DNA of 64,000 nt from Rhodocaloribacter litoris (lineage in GTDB: Bacteria; Bacteroidota; Rhodothermia; Rhodothermales; ISCAR-4553). Shown here in pieces: positions 17,688 through 31,138 of this stretch (the stretch's first letter is position 1; each line of letters opens with the position of its first letter). Position numbers and translations under genes: made by a program. The notes beneath the pieces are model-generated. The model ran no database searches. It worked only from the letters and a program-made list of their open reading frames with translations, and was not told the origin of the DNA. The stretch is from NCBI RefSeq assembly GCF_011682235.2, contig NZ_CP076718.1:1828058-1892057 (forward strand), given 5' to 3'.

Positions 17688-18029
17688 TTAACCACATGTC
17701 CCTCCACAATAACCCTCATCACCATAACAAACTTCTCTCGTATCAGTCACCCTACAATTTATGATCCACCTACCTCCACAGACCACATTTCCAGAACCAT
17801 CTATAATTGGTGGGCAATAGCGTGTATACGTCTCCCCACAAACACGCCCCAAAATTGCACCTAGACATCCACTACCACCCCCACCACCTCCACAGTCCGG
17901 CTCGCCCTCATTACAGGCAGCCCATACTGAATCCAAAAAGAGATTTTTGAATTCATATTCCACCGGGATTGGGCCTGATACAAGCAAACACAGAAACACA
18001 ACCGTGCATACAACCCATTTGTGTTTCAT
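17688..18029 (-). CDS. Small Cys-rich secreted protein, NVEALA-like
   Basis: A 113-residue protein. The ATG at 18029 (MKHKWVVCTVVFLCLLVSG) has a strong GGGAGGTG seven bases upstream, so I reject the longer frame from 18053. An N-terminal signal sequence is followed by LFLDSVWAACNEGEPDC, a Gly run, and eight or more further Cys. The plan resembles the NVEALA family of Bacteroidota, short exported peptides often encoded beside 6-bladed beta-propeller lipoproteins, as here. The Cys could form disulfides. Function unknown; the NVEALA link is by architecture and context only. Confidence 0.65.
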   Translation of the reverse strand: MKHKWVVCTVVFLCLLVSGPIPVEYEFKNLFLDSVWAACNEGEPDCGGGGGGSGCLGAILGRVCGETYTRYCPPIIDGSGNVVCGGRWIINCRVTDTREVCYGDEGYCGGTCG

Positions 18030-18273
18030 GATGACGCACCTCCCGTTTTTCATTCACACCCGAACACGTGTCCCCGGCCGGCAGGGGTGTGGGCCGCGCA
18101 GCCAGTTGCACGGCAACTTTATTACACACACACATACACAGCTTGTCAAGAAACATATCCGTCTTCACCCCTTCTTAACAACACGGCACGCCCCCTCCCG
18201 GCGCGAACCCTTCCCCGACTTGTTCGTTGTGTAAGGTTCCATCCGACCCGCCACACGAACCCCGGCTCCGGAC

Positions 18274-21990
<3,717 letters not shown>

Positions 21991-22003
21991 GGAGAAGGAG
22001 TCG

Positions 22004-22085
22004 CCGCCGGCCCGGGCTGAAGCCCGTGGCTACCGTACCTCCAGGGGAGCCGGGCCCCTTCACGGGCGCGCCCGGGCCGCCCGAC
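22004..22085. repeat. Single REP-like hairpin unit
   Basis: Contains GCCCGGGCTGAAGCCCGTGG and CCCCTTCACGGGCGCGCCCG, the same two hairpin modules found at 1620-1970 and in the tandem array at 44350-44580. It lies between the convergent ends of metH and the DUF5916 gene, where it might help end transcription. Confidence 0.65.
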
Positions 22086-22088
22086 GTC

Positions 22089-24404
22089 TCAAACCCGGAA
22101 CAGGTACTGCAACTTGAAAAAGATCTGCCGCCCGGTCGGATAGTATCCGGCAAAAAACCCCCTCGCCTCCTCCCGGAAATCCCGGAAATCGTGCGTCGAA
22201 CCCAGGTACAGGGCCGTGAACGGATTGACCTTGTACGTCAGGAGCGGATCCACCTCCAGCGTCCGGGCGAAGTCGTTGTACTGCGTGACCAGACGGAGGA
22301 AGAGGCGTCTGGTGAACTGGTAGCTGGTGCGGACCCGGAGGATATAGCCCGAAAACACCTCGTCGCCGGTATCCCTATCCGTCAGGCGGGCAAATGTGAA
22401 GTTGGGCTGTAGAGACAGCCGTGTGCCCGGTTTGACCGCTCCCCAGAGCTCCAGGTTGAGCACGCGCCCCATCGTCGGCTCCGCCAGGTTGCGGGCAATG
22501 GCCGTCCCCACACTCACGAAGCCTCCGAGACGCACCGGATCGCTGAAATTCGATTCGACGACGGCATCCATCCGGCGCAGGCCCCGGAAGTCCTTTCCGG
22601 CGAAGCGCTCGTTGCTGAAGACCAGCACCCGCACACGCGCATAGGTCTGCCCCTTCATCTGCGCCTGCACACCCAGCCGGAGAAACTCGTCTTTTCGCTG
22701 CTTCTCAAAGTTCCAGAAATAGCCGGCCAGCAGTTCCGGCGAGAGGCGTTGCAGAAAGCCCTTCTCCAGGTAGAACGTGTACCGGGTGAAGAACATGGCC
22801 TGGTGGATGTTGTTCTGCGTCACAAACCCGTTGGCGGCGCGGAAGGTGGGGCTCCGGCCCGTATACCAGAGATCGAAGTTCCAGTGGCGGGCATTCCGCC
22901 GGAAAGCCGTATAGGCGGCCCAGCCGTTGTAGGTCTCCCCGTCGAAGGCCGCCGTGCGGGTACCGTCGAACGTGCGTTCGCCGGCCTGCTCCGAGAGCCC
23001 GGCATCGGTGCCCTCGGCGGTGCGGCTGCCTACAAGCTGGGCCTGCAGGGAATAAACCCGTGAGAGGCGCAGGCTGGCATCCAGCGAGACCGTCGAGCCG
23101 GCCATACCGGTGCCCGTGAAGCGCCGGTCCGTCACCATCGCCCCGACGAACGAGCTCGACCCGAACGTATGCTTGACGCGCAGCAGGTTGCTCACGCTCT
23201 CGCCCGCCTGCACGAACCGGCTCTCCTCCTCGAACGGCAGGATGACGGGGCTGTCCTGGTCCACGCCCCCCACATACGAGAAGCTGGTCCGGTCGAAGCG
23301 TCCCGTCAGCTTGGCCACGGCGAACGGGTTGTTGATCGAGCGGGTATAGACCGTCTGGATTTCCTGCGCGAACAGTTCCGAACCTTCCTGAAAGAAAGGC
23401 CGGCGTTCGGGGAAGAAGAGCGCGAACGTCGTGTTCACATCCACCTGGGCGGCATCCGACTCGATCTGGCTGAAGTCCGGATTGACGGCCACGTCGGCGA
23501 TAAGGTTGGAGGAGAACGCGTATTTGGCGCTGAAGGAGGGATCCACGGTGAGGCGTCCCTGGGCCAGGCCGTCGGCGGGACGCGCTTCGGAGGCGAGCGT
23601 GCCGGCCTGCGAACCGGTGATGGCCGGCAGCAGCTCGAGCCGGCCGGCCGGCGCGGCTCCTTCGATGCCTTCGATGCGGCCCAGCTGGCAGAGCCAGCAC
23701 GGATCGTCCCGGTCGATGGCGGCCCACGAATACGTGTTGCGGCTCTCGCGCGGGCGGGTGATCCAGAAGTTGATGTTCCAGCTTTGCACGGGCCGGGCCG
23801 GGAAACGCAGGCTGCGGAACGGGATGGCCATCTCCACCTGATAGCCCGTCCCGGTAACCTGCCCGTCCGAGTGGAAGATGATGTCGAAGCCGTCGTCCTC
23901 GTCGCCTCCGTTGATGATGCGCGTGTCCCCCTGGATGCCGATGGGGTTCGAGGCAATGAAGTAGGCCCAGGCGTTCGTGCCGTAGGTGTCCAGGATGACC
24001 CCGACGTAATCGTCCTGCCAGATACGGTCGCGGTCGCTCATGTTCACCCGAACGGCCTTCGGGTCGTCCTGGATGAGAAAGGCGACGTAGAGGTTCTCGG
24101 CGTCGTAGGTCGTCCACACTTCGATGCCGATGGGGGGGCGGGTCTGGTCGCCGGGAAACGTCTCGGAGAAGTTGGTTGCCCGGACGGCCTCCTGCCAGCC
24201 CGCATCGTCGAGCACGCCGTCGATACGGATGGGCGCCGGGGCGGGGCGGGGCGCAAGCACCGGCCGCACGTTCGGCGTGAACGTGCCGGAATCAGCCAGC
24301 TGGTGCGGCACCGGCGACCGGGTGGTCTGTGCAAGAGACGGCAAGAAGGAAGCCACGGCCAGCACCAGGCAGGCCGCAAGGCGACGGTAGCACAGCGACG
24401 TCAT
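22089..24404 (-). CDS. DUF5916 outer-membrane protein with CBM9-like N-terminal domain
   Basis: A 771-residue exported protein. The signal peptide is MTSLCYRRLAACLVLAVASF with cleavage near LAQ. Residues about 55-240 form a CBM9-like beta-sandwich: PIRIDGVLDDAGWQEA, then LYVAFLIQDD. The remainder alternates aromatic-rich strands (TVDPSFSAKYAFSSNLIADV, NPDFSQIESDAAQVDVNT, FFPERRPFFQEGSELF), the DUF5916 barrel that ends in a terminal Phe-Arg-Val. The FFPERRPFF motif is characteristic of the family. It is probably an outer-membrane barrel; ligand unknown. Not obviously in an operon. Confidence 0.88.
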   Translation of the reverse strand: MTSLCYRRLAACLVLAVASFLPSLAQTTRSPVPHQLADSGTFTPNVRPVLAPRPAPAPIRIDGVLDDAGWQEAVRATNFSETFPGDQTRPPIGIEVWTTYDAENLYVAFLIQDDPKAVRVNMSDRDRIWQDDYVGVILDTYGTNAWAYFIASNPIGIQGDTRIINGGDEDDGFDIIFHSDGQVTGTGYQVEMAIPFRSLRFPARPVQSWNINFWITRPRESRNTYSWAAIDRDDPCWLCQLGRIEGIEGAAPAGRLELLPAITGSQAGTLASEARPADGLAQGRLTVDPSFSAKYAFSSNLIADVAVNPDFSQIESDAAQVDVNTTFALFFPERRPFFQEGSELFAQEIQTVYTRSINNPFAVAKLTGRFDRTSFSYVGGVDQDSPVILPFEEESRFVQAGESVSNLLRVKHTFGSSSFVGAMVTDRRFTGTGMAGSTVSLDASLRLSRVYSLQAQLVGSRTAEGTDAGLSEQAGERTFDGTRTAAFDGETYNGWAAYTAFRRNARHWNFDLWYTGRSPTFRAANGFVTQNNIHQAMFFTRYTFYLEKGFLQRLSPELLAGYFWNFEKQRKDEFLRLGVQAQMKGQTYARVRVLVFSNERFAGKDFRGLRRMDAVVESNFSDPVRLGGFVSVGTAIARNLAEPTMGRVLNLELWGAVKPGTRLSLQPNFTFARLTDRDTGDEVFSGYILRVRTSYQFTRRLFLRLVTQYNDFARTLEVDPLLTYKVNPFTALYLGSTHDFRDFREEARGFFAGYYPTGRQIFFKLQYLFRV

Positions 24405-24788
24405 CGCAAATGACCGAGAAGTGTGATGGAGACCGGAAACGAAGTGGATGGGGGATGAACCGAAGCGCGCCTTCGATGAGGGAGACCGCCCTTACGGGGA
24501 AACGATGCGCCGGTTACGGAGGTGTTAATTTTTTACCCCTGGCGTGCCGTGCCCCTTCCGCCTATATTGCGGCCCGGTGGGCTCGGAGGGACCTGCGTTG
24601 CACGCTGACATAGCGGTGGTCGATCACCTCGCGGGGACCGCACCGGATCTCGCATACGGCCCCTTCGAGCCATCCCGGTTCTCGAGCGGCCGTCCCGGCA
24701 ACACGGGGCGGGCTTCAGAAAAACGTGGGGCCTCCCGCACGCCCCGACCCACCCCGAACAGCCCGTAGCTGCGGAAACGCTCCGGACG
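24405..24788. other. Intergenic region between divergent genes
   Basis: 384 bases separating the divergently transcribed DUF5916 and DUF2157 genes, so it must hold promoters for both. TATATTGC (near 24563) resembles the -7 element of Bacteroidota promoters reading right, but I see no TTG at the right distance. I looked for an RNA gene in the GC-rich stretch 24580-24730 and recognised none. Confidence 0.4.
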
Positions 24789-25787
24789 ATGTCTTCCTCG
24801 CCTCTCGACCAACCTGCAACACGGGCGCACCTGGAGCACCTGGCCCGGACCGGGCACCTGTCCCCGGCGGCGCTGGAACGGGCCCTGCACCTGGCCGGGC
24901 ACCGTCCCGATCCCGCAACATGGCGGCGGTTTGCCGACCGTATGCTGCTACTCCTTGGACTGGCCCTGCTTCTGGCGGGTATCATCTTCTTTTTCGCCTA
25001 CAACTGGGCCGCCATGAGCCGCTTCGTGAAGTTTGCCCTGATCGAGGCAGCGCTCGCGGGTGCCGTGGGGGCGGCGTGGTTTCGGGGCGTGCACCGGCTC
25101 GGCGGGCAGGCCGCGCTCACCGGCGCCGTCGTGCTGGTGGGGGCTTTCCTTGCCGTCTTCGGGCAGGTCTACCCCACCGGTGCAGACGCCTACGAACTGT
25201 TTGGCCTCTGGAGCCTGCTCATATTGCCCTGGGTAACCATGAGCCGCTTTCCGGCCCTGTGGGTGCTGTGGCTCGCCCTGCTCGACGCGACGTGGCTGGC
25301 CTACCGGGCCCAGGTGACCGACCCGACCGGTGCCGCCTGGCCGGCAACGGTGCTGCCGCCGGCTGTCCTCCACCTGGCCGCGCTGGCGGCATGGGAGACG
25401 GGCGCGGCACGCGGGGTGGCCTGGCTACGGAAGCGATGGGCACCCGCCCTCCTGGCGGCCGTGGCCCTGGCGGCCCTTTCGGCCCCCGTCGTCGATGCGT
25501 TCTTCGCTGCGCGCGGCTTCGGTCTTCACCTCGGCGGGACACACGGCCTCGCGGTGGCACTCTACACCGCCGTTCTCGTCACCGGCCTGTGGTTCTACCG
25601 CAGCCGCCGCGACGTGCTCATGCTGGCGCTGTGGCTCCTGAGTGCCATCGTCGTCGTAACGGCCGGGCTCATCAAAACCATCGACGTCGAGGGGTGGGGC
25701 GCCCTGTTCATCGGGCTGCTCGTGGTCGCGCAGTCGGCGGCGGCGGCTGCGTGGCTGCGCACAGTGGCACGGGAGGGGGGCTCATGA
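24789..25787 (+). CDS. DUF2157 membrane protein
   Basis: A 332-residue multi-pass inner-membrane protein. A soluble N-terminal segment of about 50 residues (LEHLARTGHLSPAALERAL) is followed by roughly nine hydrophobic helices. The first has LLLLGLALLLAGIIFFFAYN, the characteristic start of DUF2157, followed by WAAMSRFVKFALIEAAL. The start at 24789 is supported by the family N-terminus. Its last codons overlap the next gene by ATGA, so the two are translationally coupled. DUF2157, DUF4401 and GDYXXLXY proteins occur together in many bacteria; no biochemical function is known. Confidence 0.85.
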   Translation: MSSSPLDQPATRAHLEHLARTGHLSPAALERALHLAGHRPDPATWRRFADRMLLLLGLALLLAGIIFFFAYNWAAMSRFVKFALIEAALAGAVGAAWFRGVHRLGGQAALTGAVVLVGAFLAVFGQVYPTGADAYELFGLWSLLILPWVTMSRFPALWVLWLALLDATWLAYRAQVTDPTGAAWPATVLPPAVLHLAALAAWETGAARGVAWLRKRWAPALLAAVALAALSAPVVDAFFAARGFGLHLGGTHGLAVALYTAVLVTGLWFYRSRRDVLMLALWLLSAIVVVTAGLIKTIDVEGWGALFIGLLVVAQSAAAAAWLRTVAREGGS

Positions 25788-27370
25788 CGCCGCCCCGGCT
25801 CCGCGACGTGCTCGCACGGCTCCGGGCCGAGGGGCTGTACCGCGATGCCCCCGACCGCCCCCTGCCGGCGACCTTCGACGCCGAACCCGTCGACGACCCG
25901 TGGTACATACGGGCGCTCATCGCGGCCGGCGCATGGATCGCCGCGTTGCTCTTCATCCTCTTTCTCGTGGCCACGACAGCCCTGCGCAGTGAAGCGGCCA
26001 CGCTCGGCACGGGTGCCGCCCTGCTGGCCGGCGCACTCGGGCTGCGCCATGCGGCACGGGGGTTGTTCCTCCACCAGCTCGCTTTCGCCCTGAGCCTGGC
26101 CGGGCAGGTGCTCCTCACCGGCGGGCTGGGCCGGATGCTGGACTGGGATGCCGCCGTCTGGGGCGCGGCCCTCGCCCTCGAGGTCCTCCTCATCGTCGCC
26201 TATCCGGATCCCCTGCACCGGTTCGTCTCCACCCTGCTGGCCGTGACGGCGGGCGCGGTGCTCCTCCACGCGCTCGAAGCCCTCCCCTTCGTTCACGTGC
26301 TCGTGCTCGGCGCAGCGGCGGGTGCTACGGGCCTGTGGGAGCGCGAAACGGCGCTCGTGCAAAGCCGGGCGGCCTCGCTCGTCCGGCCCGTCGCCTACGG
26401 GCTGGCGGGTGGCCTCCTCGGCCTGCTCACCCTCCCGGCGACCGGCGACGGGGCCTTCGCCGGCCTCCCCTGGTGGCCCTCGACGCTCGGCCTGGCGGTG
26501 GTGCTCGGGGTCCTCCTCTATCGCCTCCTGCACGAGACCGCCGCCTCCCTCGCCACCCGGGCGCGTCTCCTCACCGCCGTCGCCCTCCTGGTCCCGCTGA
26601 CCTCCGACGCCCCCGGTCTCCCGGCCGCCCTCCTGGTACTCGTCCTCGGCTTCCGGCACGGCCGCCGCCTGCTCATGGGCCTCGCCCTGACGTTCCTGGC
26701 CCTCTTTCTCACCCTTTTCTATTACAACCTGAACCTCACGCTGCTGGCCAAATCCTTCCTCCTGATGGGCACCGGCCTCGCCCTCCTGGCCGTGCGCGCC
26801 TTCGGGTTGAAGGGCGCGGCCCGCCATCCGGAAGCTCCGAAGGAGGAGGCGGCGAACCGCCCGCCCCGCAGCCCCGCCGGTGCCAGTCGGATGGTGATCC
26901 TGGCGACCGGGCTGCTCGTGCTCGCCACGCTCAACCTGTTCGTGCTGCAGAAAGAGCGGCTTCGTACCACCGGCCGCACGCTGTTCGTCGAGCTGAGCGT
27001 ACGCGATCCCCGTGCGCTGCTCCAGGGCGACTACATGGTGCTCCGCTATGCGCTTCCGGACACGCTCACGGCCCTGCTGGCCGGCACGGACCGCCGGAGC
27101 GGGCGGCTGGTGGTCCGCGTCGATGCGCGGGGCGTGGCCACCCCCCTGCGCCCGTACACACCGGGCGAGCCCCTGGCCCCGGACGAACACCTGCTCCGCT
27201 ACCACCGTCGCGACGGCGCGCTCCTCCTCGGCCCCTCGGCCTTCTTCTTCCAGGAAGGCCACGCCGAACGCTACGCCGATGCCCGGTATGCCGAACTGCG
27301 CGTCGCCGGCGACGGCGAGGCCCTGCTCGTCGGCCTCCGCGACGCCGGCCTCCGGCCCCTCGGCCCCTGA
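25784..27370 (+). CDS. DUF4401-GDYXXLXY fusion membrane protein
   Basis: A 528-residue protein starting at the ATG at 25784 (MTPPRLRDVLARLRAEGLY), with a GGGAGGGGGG stretch just upstream. The first 350 residues are a DUF4401-type membrane region with about ten helices (IRALIAAGAWIAALLFILFL; LLMGLALTFLALFLTLFYYN). A charged linker follows (HPEAPKEEAANRPPRSP), then one more helix and a soluble domain with LLQGDYMVLRYAL, the GDYXXLXY signature. In most genomes these are two genes; here they are one frame. Coupled to the DUF2157 gene, so a membrane complex is likely; role unknown. Confidence 0.85.
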   Translation: MTPPRLRDVLARLRAEGLYRDAPDRPLPATFDAEPVDDPWYIRALIAAGAWIAALLFILFLVATTALRSEAATLGTGAALLAGALGLRHAARGLFLHQLAFALSLAGQVLLTGGLGRMLDWDAAVWGAALALEVLLIVAYPDPLHRFVSTLLAVTAGAVLLHALEALPFVHVLVLGAAAGATGLWERETALVQSRAASLVRPVAYGLAGGLLGLLTLPATGDGAFAGLPWWPSTLGLAVVLGVLLYRLLHETAASLATRARLLTAVALLVPLTSDAPGLPAALLVLVLGFRHGRRLLMGLALTFLALFLTLFYYNLNLTLLAKSFLLMGTGLALLAVRAFGLKGAARHPEAPKEEAANRPPRSPAGASRMVILATGLLVLATLNLFVLQKERLRTTGRTLFVELSVRDPRALLQGDYMVLRYALPDTLTALLAGTDRRSGRLVVRVDARGVATPLRPYTPGEPLAPDEHLLRYHRRDGALLLGPSAFFFQEGHAERYADARYAELRVAGDGEALLVGLRDAGLRPLGP

Positions 27371-27395
27371 CTCCCCTCACCGGACGCTTCCGGTG

Positions 27396-27983
27396 CTATG
27401 CGACCAGGTCGTCGATCCACCGGAGCACCTCGTCCCGCCCGCGCCCGTCCTCGGCCGAGGTCAGGAGAACCGGCGCCTCACGCCCGGCCGCCTGCAACGC
27501 CCGCTGCACCGCCGCCACGGCCTTCTGGCGACCGTTGCCCGAAAGCTTGTCCGTCTTCGTCAGCAGGACGATGTAGGGGGCCTCGCTCTCCCGGGTGAGC
27601 AGCATCACCTCGCGGTCGAGGGCCGTGGGCGGGTGGCGGCTGTCGATGAGATGAAAAACCAGCCGCAGCGTCTCGCGCTCGGTCAGGTAGCGCCCGATGA
27701 GCCGCTGCCACCGCACGCGCTCGGTCCGCGCGACCTTCGCATAGCCGAAGCCGGGCAGGTCGACCAGGTAGAAGCGGTCGTCGACGCGGTAGAAGTTCAG
27801 CTCGCGCGTCTTGCCCGGCGTGCCGCTCGTGCGGGCCAGCGCCCGGCGCCCGGTGATCAGGTTGATGAGGGAGCTCTTGCCCACATTCGAGCGGCCGATG
27901 AAGGCCACCTCGGGCAGGCCGTCGTCGGGGAGGCCGGACCAGGCGGCCACGCCCCGGACGAACCGCACGTCACGCATCTTCAT
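27396..27983 (-). CDS. engB: Ribosome biogenesis GTP-binding protein EngB/YsxC
   Basis: A 195-residue GTPase of the TrmE-Era-EngA-EngB-Septin class, needed for large ribosomal subunit assembly. The P-loop is GRSNVGKSSLIN (residues 28-39). G2/G3 lie in RTSGTPGKTRELNFY and LVDLPGFGYAKVA, and G4 is LLTKTDKLS. Length is normal. It lies 43 bp after sucD on the same strand and is probably the last gene of the tatA-gatA-sucD-engB group. It is convergent with the DUF4401 fusion gene. Confidence 0.96.
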   Translation of the reverse strand: MKMRDVRFVRGVAAWSGLPDDGLPEVAFIGRSNVGKSSLINLITGRRALARTSGTPGKTRELNFYRVDDRFYLVDLPGFGYAKVARTERVRWQRLIGRYLTERETLRLVFHLIDSRHPPTALDREVMLLTRESEAPYIVLLTKTDKLSGNGRQKAVAAVQRALQAAGREAPVLLTSAEDGRGRDEVLRWIDDLVA

Positions 27984-28026
27984 GGGTCTACCGCCCGTGG
28001 CGGGCTCGCGCCCCGGCGAACCGGGA

Positions 28027-28902
28027 TCAGGCCGGCGCCAGGTGCTCCTTCACCGTCGCGCCGATGAGGGCGGGGTTCTTCACGACGACGGCCCCGGCGG
28101 CCTCGAGCGCGGCGAACTTGTCCTCGGCCGTTCCCTTGCCGCCCGAGATGATGGCGCCGGCGTGGCCCATGCGGCGCCCCGGCGGCGCGGTGCTCCCGGC
28201 GATGAAGGCAAAGACGGGCTTGGTCATGTGGGCGTTGATGTAGGCGGCGGCCTCCTCCTCGGCCGTCCCGCCGATCTCGCCGATGAGCACGACGGCCTCG
28301 GTCTGGTCGTCCGCCTGGAAGCGTTCGAGCACGTCGACGAAGCGGGTGCCGATGACGGGGTCGCCGCCGATGCCGACGGCCGTGCTCTGCCCGAAGCCCT
28401 GCCGGGTGAGCTGGTCGACGGCCTCGTAGGTAAGCGTCCCCGAGCGCGAGACGACGCCCACCGAGCCCGGCGTGAAGATCATCGCGGGCATGATGCCGAC
28501 TTTGGCCTCACCCGGCGTGATGACGCCCGGGCAGTTCGGCCCGATGAGACTCGCCCCCTTCCGCTTCACGTAGTGATACACGGGGATCATGTCGCGGGCC
28601 GGGATGCCCTCGGTGATGCAGATGATGACCCCGATGCCGGCATCGGCGGCCTCCAGGATGGCGTCGGCGGCAAAGGCCGGGGGCACGAAGATGATGGACG
28701 TGTTCGCCCCCTCTTGCTCCACGGCCTCCGAGACCGTGTTGAAGACCGGCCGCCCCAGGTGCTTCTGCCCGCCCTTGCCCGGCGTGACGCCGGCCACCAC
28801 CGGCGTGCCGTATTCGATCATCTGCTCGGCGTGGAAGGTACCCTCCTTCCCGGTGAAGCCCTGCACCACCAGGCGCGTGTGCTTGTCGACGAAGATGCTC
28901 AT
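28027..28902 (-). CDS. sucD: Succinyl-CoA ligase, alpha subunit
   Basis: A 291-residue TCA-cycle enzyme subunit binding CoA and carrying the phosphohistidine. The N-terminal CoA-binding Rossmann domain shows [18 protein letters not shown]. Other signatures are [26 protein letters not shown] and [19 protein letters not shown], where the His in MGHAGA is the phosphorylated residue. The beta subunit gene (sucC) is not adjacent and not in the window. It stands 94 bp after gatA. Confidence 0.97.
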   Translation of the reverse strand: MSIFVDKHTRLVVQGFTGKEGTFHAEQMIEYGTPVVAGVTPGKGGQKHLGRPVFNTVSEAVEQEGANTSIIFVPPAFAADAILEAADAGIGVIICITEGIPARDMIPVYHYVKRKGASLIGPNCPGVITPGEAKVGIMPAMIFTPGSVGVVSRSGTLTYEAVDQLTRQGFGQSTAVGIGGDPVIGTRFVDVLERFQADDQTEAVVLIGEIGGTAEEEAAAYINAHMTKPVFAFIAGSTAPPGRRMGHAGAIISGGKGTAEDKFAALEAAGAVVVKNPALIGATVKEHLAPA

Positions 28903-28996
28903 GTCGGAAGTATGGGTCGATGGTCCGGAGTGGAATTTGCCAAGTTAGGGGGTGCCGGGGAAAAGCAGAACCCGTTCCCTTGAAATTTTGGCCGAA

Positions 28997-30550
28997 TCAG
29001 GCCGTCGTCGCCTGGTGTGCCACGGCCGCGCCGGCACGCAGCAGCCGTGCCTCCTCGAAGTGCGGGCCGAGCAGTTGCACCCCGACGGGAAAGCCCTCCG
29101 GATGCCGGCCGCCGGGCACCACGAGCCCGGGGATGCCGGCCAGGTTGGCCGTGACGGTGTAGACGTCGTTCAGGTACATCGAAAGGGGGTCGTCGAGCTT
29201 TTCGCCCAGGCGGAAGGGGGGTGTCGGCGTGGCGGGGGTCAGCAGCACGTCCACCGTCTCGAAGGCCCGCTCGAAATCACGGCGGATGAGGGTGCGCACG
29301 CGCTGCGCCCGGGCATAGTAGGCGTCGTAGTAGCCGGAGGAGAGGACGTAGGTGCCCAGCATGATCCGGCGCTTGACCTCGCTGCCGAAGCCCTCGGTGC
29401 GGGTCTGGGCGTAGAGCCGGTCGAGGAGCGACTCCTGGGCGTCGAGGCGAGCCCGGGCCTCGGCGGCGGCCGCGTCGTCGCCGGCCTCCTCGGCGGCCCG
29501 GAGCGCGGCCTCCAGCGCCTCCCGCTCGGCCTTCATCGCGCGGCGCACGGCCTGCTCGTCGGCGCGGTAGCCGTAACGTACCCCGTCGTACCGCGCCAGG
29601 TTGCTCGACGCCTCGGCCGTGGTCAGGATGTAATAGGTGGCGATGCCGTACGGGGTGTGGGGCAACGAGACGTCGCGCACGGTGGCGCCGGCGGTCTCCA
29701 GGCGCGCCACCTGCTGCTCGATGGCCGCGCGGATGCCCTCGTCCAGCCCCTCGCCGAAGTACTCTTTCGGGAGGCCGATGCGCAGGCCCGCCACGCCGCC
29801 GTCGAGGGCGGCGCGGTAGTCCGGCACGGGCACGGGGGCGCTGGTGGCGTCGTTGGGGTCCTGCCCGGCCATCACGGCCAGCACGGCGGCCAGATCGTCC
29901 ACGTCCCGGGCGAAGGGGCCGATGCAGTCGAACGAGGAGGCATAGGCCACCAGGCCGTAGCGGCTGACGCGCCCGTAGGTGGGCTTGAGGCCCATCACCC
30001 CGCAGAAGGCCGCGGGCTGGCGGATGGAACCGCCGGTGTCCGAGCCCAGGGCCACGTGGCACATCCCCGCCGCCACGGCCGCCGCCGAGCCGCCCGACGA
30101 CCCGCCGGGCACGTAGTCCGGATCGAGCGGGTTACGCACCGGGCCGAAGTGCGAGTTCTCGTTCGACGAGCCCATGGCGAACTCGTCGCAGTTCGTCTTG
30201 CCGATGAAGAGGACGCCGGCCGCACGCAGCCGCTCGATGACGGTGGCGTCGTAGAGCGAGGTGAAGTTTTCGAGCATGCGCGAGGCACACGTCACACGCT
30301 GCCCCCGGATGCAGATGACATCCTTGACGGCCACCACCATCCCGGCCAGCGGCAGGTCTTCGCCCCGGGCGCGGCGGGCGTCCAGCGCCCGGGCCTGCGC
30401 CCGCGCCCCCTCGGCGTCGACCGAGATGAAGACGTTCAGGCGGTCGTTCTCGGCCTCGATTTTTTCCAAAAAAGACGAGACCAGCGCCTCGCAACTGGTC
30501 TCGCCCCGTGCCAGCGCCTCGCGGGCGGCACCGTACGTGAGATACGTCAT
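28997..30550 (-). CDS. gatA: Asp/Glu-tRNA amidotransferase subunit A
   Basis: A 517-residue amidase-signature enzyme that converts misacylated Glu-tRNA(Gln) or Asp-tRNA(Asn) with GatB and GatC. The catalytic Lys is in [10 protein letters not shown], and the Ser-cisSer pair with nucleophile is in [35 protein letters not shown] is typical of GatA. There is a small insertion ([19 protein letters not shown], near residue 350) predicted as a helix. gatB and gatC are not adjacent. It lies 40 bp after tatA. Confidence 0.96.
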   Translation of the reverse strand: MTYLTYGAAREALARGETSCEALVSSFLEKIEAENDRLNVFISVDAEGARAQARALDARRARGEDLPLAGMVVAVKDVICIRGQRVTCASRMLENFTSLYDATVIERLRAAGVLFIGKTNCDEFAMGSSNENSHFGPVRNPLDPDYVPGGSSGGSAAAVAAGMCHVALGSDTGGSIRQPAAFCGVMGLKPTYGRVSRYGLVAYASSFDCIGPFARDVDDLAAVLAVMAGQDPNDATSAPVPVPDYRAALDGGVAGLRIGLPKEYFGEGLDEGIRAAIEQQVARLETAGATVRDVSLPHTPYGIATYYILTTAEASSNLARYDGVRYGYRADEQAVRRAMKAEREALEAALRAAEEAGDDAAAAEARARLDAQESLLDRLYAQTRTEGFGSEVKRRIMLGTYVLSSGYYDAYYARAQRVRTLIRRDFERAFETVDVLLTPATPTPPFRLGEKLDDPLSMYLNDVYTVTANLAGIPGLVVPGGRHPEGFPVGVQLLGPHFEEARLLRAGAAVAHQATTA

Positions 30551-30590
30551 CCGTCGAACGTTGGACGTTGCACGTTATACGTTGCCCCTG

Positions 30591-30854
30591 TCAGGAAGCG
30601 GACGCCGTGCCGGACGAACCGGTCTCCTGCTTCGCCTCGGTGCGCGGCGTCGGCGTCTGTGCCGGCGGGCGCGGGGCCTGGATCTGCGGCGAATCCTCGA
30701 CGGTCAGCTCGCGCTGGATGTCGCGCGTGGCGTCCTTGAACTCGCGGATCCCCTTACCCAGCCCCCGGGCGATCTCGGGAATGCGCTTCGCCCCGAAGAT
30801 GAGCAGAATCGCCAGGAAAATGAGAATCAGTTCCGGCATGCCAATGCTACCCAT
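30591..30854 (-). CDS. tatA: Sec-independent translocase protein TatA/E
   Basis: An 87-residue inner-membrane protein of the twin-arginine pathway that exports folded proteins such as the HiPIP at 41705. I start at the ATG at 30854 (MGSIGMPELILIFLAILLI), which has GAGG eight bases upstream; two earlier start codons sit on top of that site. One N-terminal helix is followed by FGAKRIPEIARGLGKGIREF, the conserved hinge and amphipathic helix. The Pro/Thr-rich tail is variable. First gene of the minus-strand group leading to gatA. Confidence 0.94.
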   Translation of the reverse strand: MGSIGMPELILIFLAILLIFGAKRIPEIARGLGKGIREFKDATRDIQRELTVEDSPQIQAPRPPAQTPTPRTEAKQETGSSGTASAS

Positions 30855-31070
30855 GGCCATCACCTCGATGTCGTGTGGAAAAACGCGGCGGCACGGCCCC
30901 GGCGGGCGGCCGCCTCGACAGCGGCCCGGAAATCCGGCCGGCCGGCAAGATAACAGAGATTCCGGCCGCGGGGCGCGGAAATATAGCGAATTTCCGGGCC
31001 GTTTCCGTGCCCCTGCTTGGGTCTAATGCACGAGACGCGCCGGGGTTCTTCGACCCCGGAACAGGCCGCC

Positions 31071-31138
31071 CGCCGGATGAACTTTTCGTCATCTCCCCGC
31101 GGGCACCGGCTTTGGCCTTGCCCGCCCTGCCCGGGCCT
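31071..31138. repeat. Direct repeat B, copy 1
   Basis: 68 bases matching 32126-32193 with two mismatches (CGCCGGATGAACTTTTCGTC ... CCCGCCCTGCCCGG). It ends exactly one base before the stop codon of the Doc toxin. Copy 2 is the native region in front of add and includes the -33 element of its promoter; copy 1 stops before the -7 element. Confidence 0.9.

Noticed and set aside
24580-24730. Possible small RNA (signal recognition particle type) in the gap before the DUF2157 gene
   Set aside because: None of the conserved loop sequences could be found and no convincing long stem was seen.
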